A program made the position numbers and the translations under genes. Under the pieces are notes generated by a model. It saw nothing but the letters and a program-made list of their open reading frames with translations, was not told the origin of the DNA and did not search any database. From Candidatus Nitrotoga sp. CP45 (GTDB lineage Bacteria > Bacteroidota > Bacteroidia > Flavobacteriales > Flavobacteriaceae), in assembly GCA_943329165.2 (NCBI GenBank), contig CALQCV020000128.1, positions 1 to 6,062 of the forward strand: a DNA stretch of 6,062 nt, given 5' to 3'. This document shows positions 3,801-6,062 of this stretch, in pieces; position 1 is the stretch's first letter, and the number at the start of each line of letters is the position of its first letter.

Positions 3801-6062
3801 TTCTATCACAAGAACTTGGACAGCGAAAGACATCTGCAATAATACTAGTACAGCATCACAAACAATTAATATTAGTGCGGCAGTATTTGTAGCTACTAAT
3901 GATTCTGGAAGTTCAATTAATGGTTATGTAGGTGGAACTTCATTTACTAATGTTTTGGGTAATGATACTTTAGACGGAAATCCAATAACCAGTTCTCAAG
4001 TAACTACGACTTTTGTTTCTTCAACTAATCCTGGAGTAACATTATCTGGGACTAATGTTGTTGTAGCTCCAGGAACTCCAGCTGGATATTATACTTTAAC
4101 ATATAAAATTTGTGGAGTTTCTGCAACTTGTAGCTGCGCTACTGGAGTTGTAACTGTTCCTGTTACTGCAACTCTTATTGATGCCGTAAATGATACTGCT
4201 TCGCCTATCAACGGTTATGTTGGTGGAACGGCATTTACTAATGTACTGGCTAATGATACCCTTAACGGTGCTGCTGTGATTCCGACTCAAGTAATCACAA
4301 CTTTTGTATCTGCAACTAATGCAGGGATTACTCTTTCTGGTACTGATGTACTTGTTGCTCCAGGAACGCCTGCTGGTCCTTACTCTTTAACTTACAGTAT
4401 CTGTGAAGTTTTAAATCCATCTAATTGTGATCAAGCTACGGTTTCTATTATAGTAACGGCTCCAGTAATTGATGCCGTAAATGATAACTACAATGTTGAT
4501 TGTGCTAATATTGGAATTATTGGCAATGTTCTTTCAAATGATTCATTAAACAACATCAATGTTACTATTGCACAAGTTAATTTTTCAATCGAAAATGGAT
4601 CTTATCCAAATTTAAATATTGATGCTAATGGAAATGTTTCATTGACTAGTATTGGACATTGTGGTGATTTTACTTTCACTTATCAAATCTGTGAGAAATT
4701 AAACCCTGATAATTGTGATACTGCAACTGTAACCATTGCAATTATTGATAATACGCCTCCAACTTTCACTGTACCAGGAAATATTACCTTAAATACAGAT
4801 GCAAATTGTTCAGTTAATCTTAATCCTTCTACTACTGGAAACCCAACAAATATTAGTGATAATTGTGATGCAAATCCAACAGTAACTTATGATGATAAAG
4901 ACTGTTACGGAAATTTCAATGAAAGATCTGTAAATGCTGGTAATGGAAACTACTTCAATTTCAATATTACCGGGTTTGATAATTTAACAGCAAAAGATAT
5001 AGAAAAAGTTGCTTTGGAATTTGATACAAATCAAGGAAAAGGCAGAGTTCAATTTACTTTGGTTTCACCAAATGGACAAGGTGTTGTATTAGTTGGTCCA
5101 TACTGTAATGGTGGAGATTGTGATACTAACAATACGACTGAGCTATACAAACCTGTATTTTACCCAAGTGCTTCAGGGTACCCACAATGGAACAATAGTA
5201 ATGTAATTCCGACCAGTATTTCTGTTAACATGACTCCAAACGGGAATCTTTCAGAAGCAAATACAATTGCAGGATTAAATTCTTATGTTTCAAGTTTTGA
5301 AGATTTAACTGGGCCAATGAATGGACCTTGGTTTATTTATGCACAAAAAATTGGAAATGAATTGGGTGCTATTCGCTTTAAAAGTGTTTGTTTAACTCCA
5401 GCCGGTTTATGTCCAAAAAATAGAATTGTTACCAGAACATGGACAGTAACTGATGCTTGTGGGAATAGTACCAATGGATCACAAACTATAACAATTCAAG
5501 ACCTAACTGCTCCTACTTGGTCTGCGCCAACTAGTTCTTTAGACACCACTGTTGAATGTATTGACGATGCTGCATTGGCTGCTGCACAAGCACTAGCTCC
5601 AGTAGCTACCGATAACTGTATAGGAACTATAACTTATATAAAAACATCTGGTTCATTTGTACCATCGCAAGAATGTTCAAATGCTGGTACTTATACTAAT
5701 ACTTGGACGGTAACGGATGCTTGTGGAAATACTTCTGAAGTATTTACTCAAGTAATCACTGTTCAAGATACTACTGCACCAACTTGGTCAACCACTGCTG
5801 CTTCTCTTAATGCAACTATCGAATGTAGTGATGCAACAGCTATTGCTGCGGCTCAAGCACAATTCCCTGTAGCTGCGGACAACTGTGATAGCGATGTGAC
5901 TAACATTGTTAAAAATGCCGGTCGATTCGTAGCTTCTGAAGAATGTCCTAACGCTGGAACTTATACTAATACTTGGACGGTAACGGATGCTTGTGGAAAT
6001 ACTTCTGAAGTATTTACTCAAGTAATCACTGTTCAAGATACTACTGCACCAACTTGGTCAAC
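865..6062 (+). CDS. Giant modular surface protein with SprB-type and HYR-like repeats, adhesin-like, 3' end missing
   Basis: The frame is open from the ATG at 865 to the right edge: 1732 codons plus two bases, no stop. The signal peptide is MKSKITFLLLAFFMLVGNTYS with predicted cleavage before Gln22. Modules, by residue: 23-125 N-terminal beta-rich part; 126-367 amidotransferase/ThuA-like region; 373-452 PKD-like; 463-597 Cys-rich module; 603-679 SprB-type repeat; 687-1006 four HYR-like repeats; 1007-1294 three 'VLxND' repeats; 1295-1545 HYR-like repeat split by a P-domain-like insert; 1546 onward HYR-like repeats of 89-90 aa. Known proteins with this make-up in Flavobacteriia are exported by the type IX system and act in surface adhesion or gliding. 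They usually end in a type B C-terminal sorting domain, which here would lie beyond the window. The role as an adhesin is inferred from architecture; it is not SprB itself. The start has no Shine-Dalgarno sequence but an A/T-rich leader. The short gap to the preceding small secreted gene suggests one operon. Confidence 0.93.
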   Translation, partial: MKSKITFLLLAFFMLVGNTYSQNPLKNFAAGSYIVDMGQNSTINLGLKPYGFVYALIKNNNVPVYWSINSAKVKDGIDFILPANSGGKSYKGGTFIISAEDALSPTITALISTWRTNGAVIDGPIPNAFSAPVYTKLTSWPRGLLDTDNGALIVPYYANAGVPSSSYVTQANPTQLTNCGDVYILPHADPQDWSSTYVTALRNYINNGGSLWVGCHAVSALDMVSPNPFNFLTTTGLVPFGDHNKPTLLGTYNPAAAADPIMQFMGTVDASMQNGSERIYLPKVGSTWLSNTRVAVYQNNYTDATTNQTYTFPSNAAAIIAYGPAYGDPTKGTIMYEAAHSYDGNGTIQSQIATQRAYFNFLLASGAQKQMTITFAGNFPTLITPGQSYTLNASVTGNIGAVTYEWSVEGGGTFSSITTVPTTYTAPATYGNKIIKLKVTDSCGRVNFITTFLETLPPPNTSCNSKDLEVVETKLTGGDICNSCTPGAPLTRTLTMSVNNTTGSVRTSFAFWGLLSIYDGITGALISSIVRTGCGGPLPPNSISSLDFGVVNYNCGQVIKISDVFLAWTSSSPNETCPLDSNNISPKCGRIPTLTVNTGVNGEFVLTDSQCSSATGAIDLTTTGGTAPFTYLWTASAGGVIPSGQSTNQDLTGLLPGTYTVVIKDVNNCTITKTRTIGTTTALVATFADTSNITVACGAVTTSSLSYTNSSNGGCLISGSVTSTLSSQSPAGACGGTVTESWTFTDTYGRTITNSRTITVSPAELPTMTAPANITVACGGLPSPSTIAFSNGLIGGCLISGTSNTSTFSTTPNSCGGTVTETWTATDSCGRALASVSRTITVSPAALPTMTAPDDITVTCGGLPSPSTIAFSNGLSGDCLISGTSNTSTLTTTTPGYCNGKVTETWTATDTCGRLLASVSRTITIDDATAPTFSALPAASSISYSSTPSFQQAVATDTCSSVTLTFNDVATTPNCNGSYSITRTWTAKDICNNTSTASQTINISAAVFVATNDSGSSINGYVGGTSFTNVLGNDTLDGNPITSSQVTTTFVSSTNPGVTLSGTNVVVAPGTPAGYYTLTYKICGVSATCSCATGVVTVPVTATLIDAVNDTASPINGYVGGTAFTNVLANDTLNGAAVIPTQVITTFVSATNAGITLSGTDVLVAPGTPAGPYSLTYSICEVLNPSNCDQATVSIIVTAPVIDAVNDNYNVDCANIGIIGNVLSNDSLNNINVTIAQVNFSIENGSYPNLNIDANGNVSLTSIGHCGDFTFTYQICEKLNPDNCDTATVTIAIIDNTPPTFTVPGNITLNTDANCSVNLNPSTTGNPTNISDNCDANPTVTYDDKDCYGNFNERSVNAGNGNYFNFNITGFDNLTAKDIEKVALEFDTNQGKGRVQFTLVSPNGQGVVLVGPYCNGGDCDTNNTTELYKPVFYPSASGYPQWNNSNVIPTSISVNMTPNGNLSEANTIAGLNSYVSSFEDLTGPMNGPWFIYAQKIGNELGAIRFKSVCLTPAGLCPKNRIVTRTWTVTDACGNSTNGSQTITIQDLTAPTWSAPTSSLDTTVECIDDAALAAAQALAPVATDNCIGTITYIKTSGSFVPSQECSNAGTYTNTWTVTDACGNTSEVFTQVITVQDTTAPTWSTTAASLNATIECSDATAIAAAQAQFPVAADNCDSDVTNIVKNAGRFVASEECPNAGTYTNTWTVTDACGNTSEVFTQVITVQDTTAPTWS
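1240..1965 (+). other. Amidotransferase/ThuA-like N-terminal region of the giant protein
   Basis: Residues 126-367 read as an alpha/beta globular domain, not a repeat. Strand-like DVYILPHADPQDW (His187) is followed by a helix (SSTYVTALRNYINNGG) and then SLWVGCHAVSALD, with Cys215-His216 right after a strand. This is where class-I glutamine amidotransferase-like and ThuA-like folds carry their nucleophile elbow or its relic. Near the end, IMYEAAHSYD places His340 where a second conserved histidine would sit, followed by a helix (QIATQRAYFNFLLASG). I recall similar N-termini on other large Bacteroidota surface proteins, but I cannot name a characterised member. Enzyme activity is conjecture; the domain may be only structural. 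Confidence 0.5.
1981..2220 (+). other. PKD-like beta-sandwich domain of the giant protein
   Basis: Residues 373-452 have the PKD/Ig-like pattern: an opening strand, 'PGQSYTLNASVTG', then 'VTYEWSVEGGG' with the typical central Trp, 'TYTAPATYG', and the closing strand 'KIIKLKVTDSCGR'. Such domains act as spacers or sugar- and protein-binding units in extracellular proteins. The WDFGDG core of classical PKD domains is absent, so it is a divergent relative. Confidence 0.6.
2251..2655 (+). other. Cys-rich module of the giant protein
   Basis: Residues 463-597 form a region with eight cysteines. It starts CNSKDLEVVETKLTGGD, followed by a CNSC (C-x2-C) motif, then a stretch of strands (RTSFAFWGLLSIYDGITG), a GCGG turn, and ends ISPKCGRIP. 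I recall close relatives of this unit in other flavobacterial repeat proteins, usually just before SprB-type or HYR-like repeats, but I know no function. The cysteines most likely pair as disulfides outside the cell; metal binding by CNSC is less likely. Confidence 0.5.
2671..2901 (+). other. Single SprB-type repeat
   Basis: Residues 603-679 match the SprB repeat pattern found in many copies in the Flavobacterium gliding adhesin SprB. A 'C-x-G-x-I' type opening is seen here as CSSATGAIDLTTTGGTAPFT, then YLWTA, 'TNQDLTGLLPGTYTV' and the closing 'IKDVNNCTIT'. Only one copy is present, whereas SprB has many. This repeat is the best single marker tying the protein to the gliding/T9SS surface-protein group. 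Confidence 0.8.
2923..3882 (+). repeat. Four HYR-like tandem repeats (75-82 aa)
   Basis: The units start at about 2923, 3166, 3412 and 3658 (residues 687, 768, 850, 932). The first three open with an ITV(A/T)CG strand, carry a GGCLISG-like or GDCLISG centre, and end 'GTVTE(T/S)W(T)xTDxxGR...SRTITV'. The fourth is closer to a canonical HYR unit (TAPTFSALP... TRTWTAKDICNN). Units two and three are nearly identical at DNA level over 3205-3287 and 3451-3533 (two mismatches in 83), while unit one is clearly older. Each unit probably folds as an Ig-like sandwich fixed by Cys pairs, and together they form a stalk. Confidence 0.85.
3883..4746 (+). repeat. Three 'VLxND' tandem repeats (94-97 aa)
   Basis: The units start at 3883, 4174 and 4465 (residues 1007, 1104, 1201); the first two are exactly 291 bp each. 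The shared pattern is 'A(T/V)ND...NGYVGGT.FTNVL.NDTL.G', then 'QV.TTFVS.TN.G.TLSGT.V.VAPGTPAG', closing 'YTLTYKICG' or 'YSLTYSICE' and 'C..ATV'. The third unit has diverged in its middle but keeps 'DAVND', 'NVLSNDSLN' and 'FTYQICEKLNPDNCDTATV'. Units two and three share 19 identical bases at 4177-4195 and 4468-4486. The 'VLaNDt' core resembles cadherin-like/Ig-like repeats of bacterial adhesins, where the ND segment can bind calcium; calcium binding here is inference. Confidence 0.85.
4747..5499 (+). other. HYR-like repeat split by a P-domain-like insert
   Basis: The first half of an HYR-like unit (DNTPPTFTVPGNITLNTDANC ... ISDNCDANPTVTYDD) spans about 4747-4902. The expected second half, 'CPKNRIVTRTWTVTDACGN', does not appear until 5410. 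The roughly 500 bases between encode a different module (about 4903-5391, residues 1347-1509). It contains FNFNITGFDNLTAKDIEKV, 'VQFTLVSPNGQGVVLVGPY' and 'LTGPMNGPWFIYAQKIGNEL', ending 'IRFKSVCL'. The 'L.SP.G....L' and 'GPW.I....' pattern is that of the proprotein-convertase P domain/jelly-roll modules that occur on many secreted bacterial proteins. It is flanked by cysteines (Cys1347, Cys1509), which may clamp the inserted module. Confidence 0.6.
5500..6062 (+). repeat. HYR-like tandem repeats of 89-90 aa, continuing past the right edge
   Basis: The units start at 5500, 5767 and 6037 (the last is cut after 26 bases). Each opens D(L/T)TAPTW, then 'S.(N/D).T(I/V)EC.D..A.AAAQA', 'PVA(T/A)DNC', 'EC.NAGTYTNTWTVTDACGN' and 'TSEVFTQVITVQ'. 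Unit lengths are 267 and 270 bp. The ends of the units are identical at DNA level while their middles differ, so homogenisation is uneven. These units are typical of the long repeat arrays of flavobacterial T9SS cargo, and more copies probably follow. Confidence 0.9.
5689..5792 (+). repeat. 104-bp exact direct repeat, copy 1 (copy 2 at 5959-6062)
   Basis: Bases 5689-5792 are identical to 5959-6062, an offset of 270 bp, covering the end of one HYR-like unit and the start of the next. The base before each copy differs (T versus A). The second copy reaches the last base of the window, so the match may be longer. Identity extends through synonymous positions, so it reflects recent duplication or gene conversion rather than selection on the protein alone. 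Confidence 0.95.

Noticed and set aside
4096..4290. Minus-strand open frame of 64 codons
   Set aside because: Low-complexity Ser/Asn/Arg-rich antisense of the VLxND repeats; no support as a gene.
5788..6036. Minus-strand open frame of 82 codons
   Set aside because: Ser-rich antisense of the terminal HYR-like repeats, where codon repetition keeps the frame open by chance.
2917..6062. Regularly spaced repeats considered as a CRISPR array
   Set aside because: The periods are 267-291 bp, in frame and protein-coding, with no short repeat-spacer pattern.

Overview
The window looks like Flavobacteriia (Bacteroidota), probably Flavobacterium or a close relative. The DNA is AT-rich and the start codons lack Shine-Dalgarno sequences. 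The signal peptides end in Ser-Gln. The main gene carries a SprB-type repeat and many 'TDACGN'/'APTW' HYR-like repeats, which are typical of large gliding and type IX secretion (T9SS) surface proteins. The genus is an inference from these features.

Layout. Positions 1-148 are the end of an IS3-family insertion sequence. Only the first 36 codons of its OrfA-type transposase subunit are present, on the minus strand and running off the left edge. At 158-187, nine bases beyond the presumed IS end, is a strong hairpin with A- and T-runs on its two sides, which could terminate transcription in both directions. Positions 188-352 are AT-rich non-coding DNA with one weak promoter candidate. A small secreted protein of unknown function lies at 353-811 (152 aa). 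After a 53-bp gap, one very large plus-strand gene starts at 865 and is still open at the right edge (1732 complete codons seen), so it fills 86% of the window.

The large protein is modular. In order it has: a signal peptide; a globular N-terminal region with a class-I glutamine-amidotransferase/ThuA-like look and a Cys-His pair at a possible nucleophile position; a PKD-like domain; a Cys-rich module; one SprB-type repeat; four HYR-like repeats; three 'VLxND' repeats of about 97 aa; an HYR-like repeat split by a P-domain-like beta module; and a run of 89-90 aa HYR-like repeats that continues past the window. Adjacent repeats share long identical DNA stretches, up to 104 bp exact, which points to recent duplication or homogenisation. 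The C-terminus is missing, so the T9SS sorting domain expected for this class cannot be seen.

The two secreted products are probably co-transcribed and may act together at the cell surface. That is inferred only from the short gap and the shared signal-peptide type. I see no RNA gene, CRISPR array or defence system. The antisense open frames inside the large gene are shadows. The most unusual aspects are the enzyme-like N-terminal region on an adhesin-like repeat protein, and the domain inserted inside a repeat.
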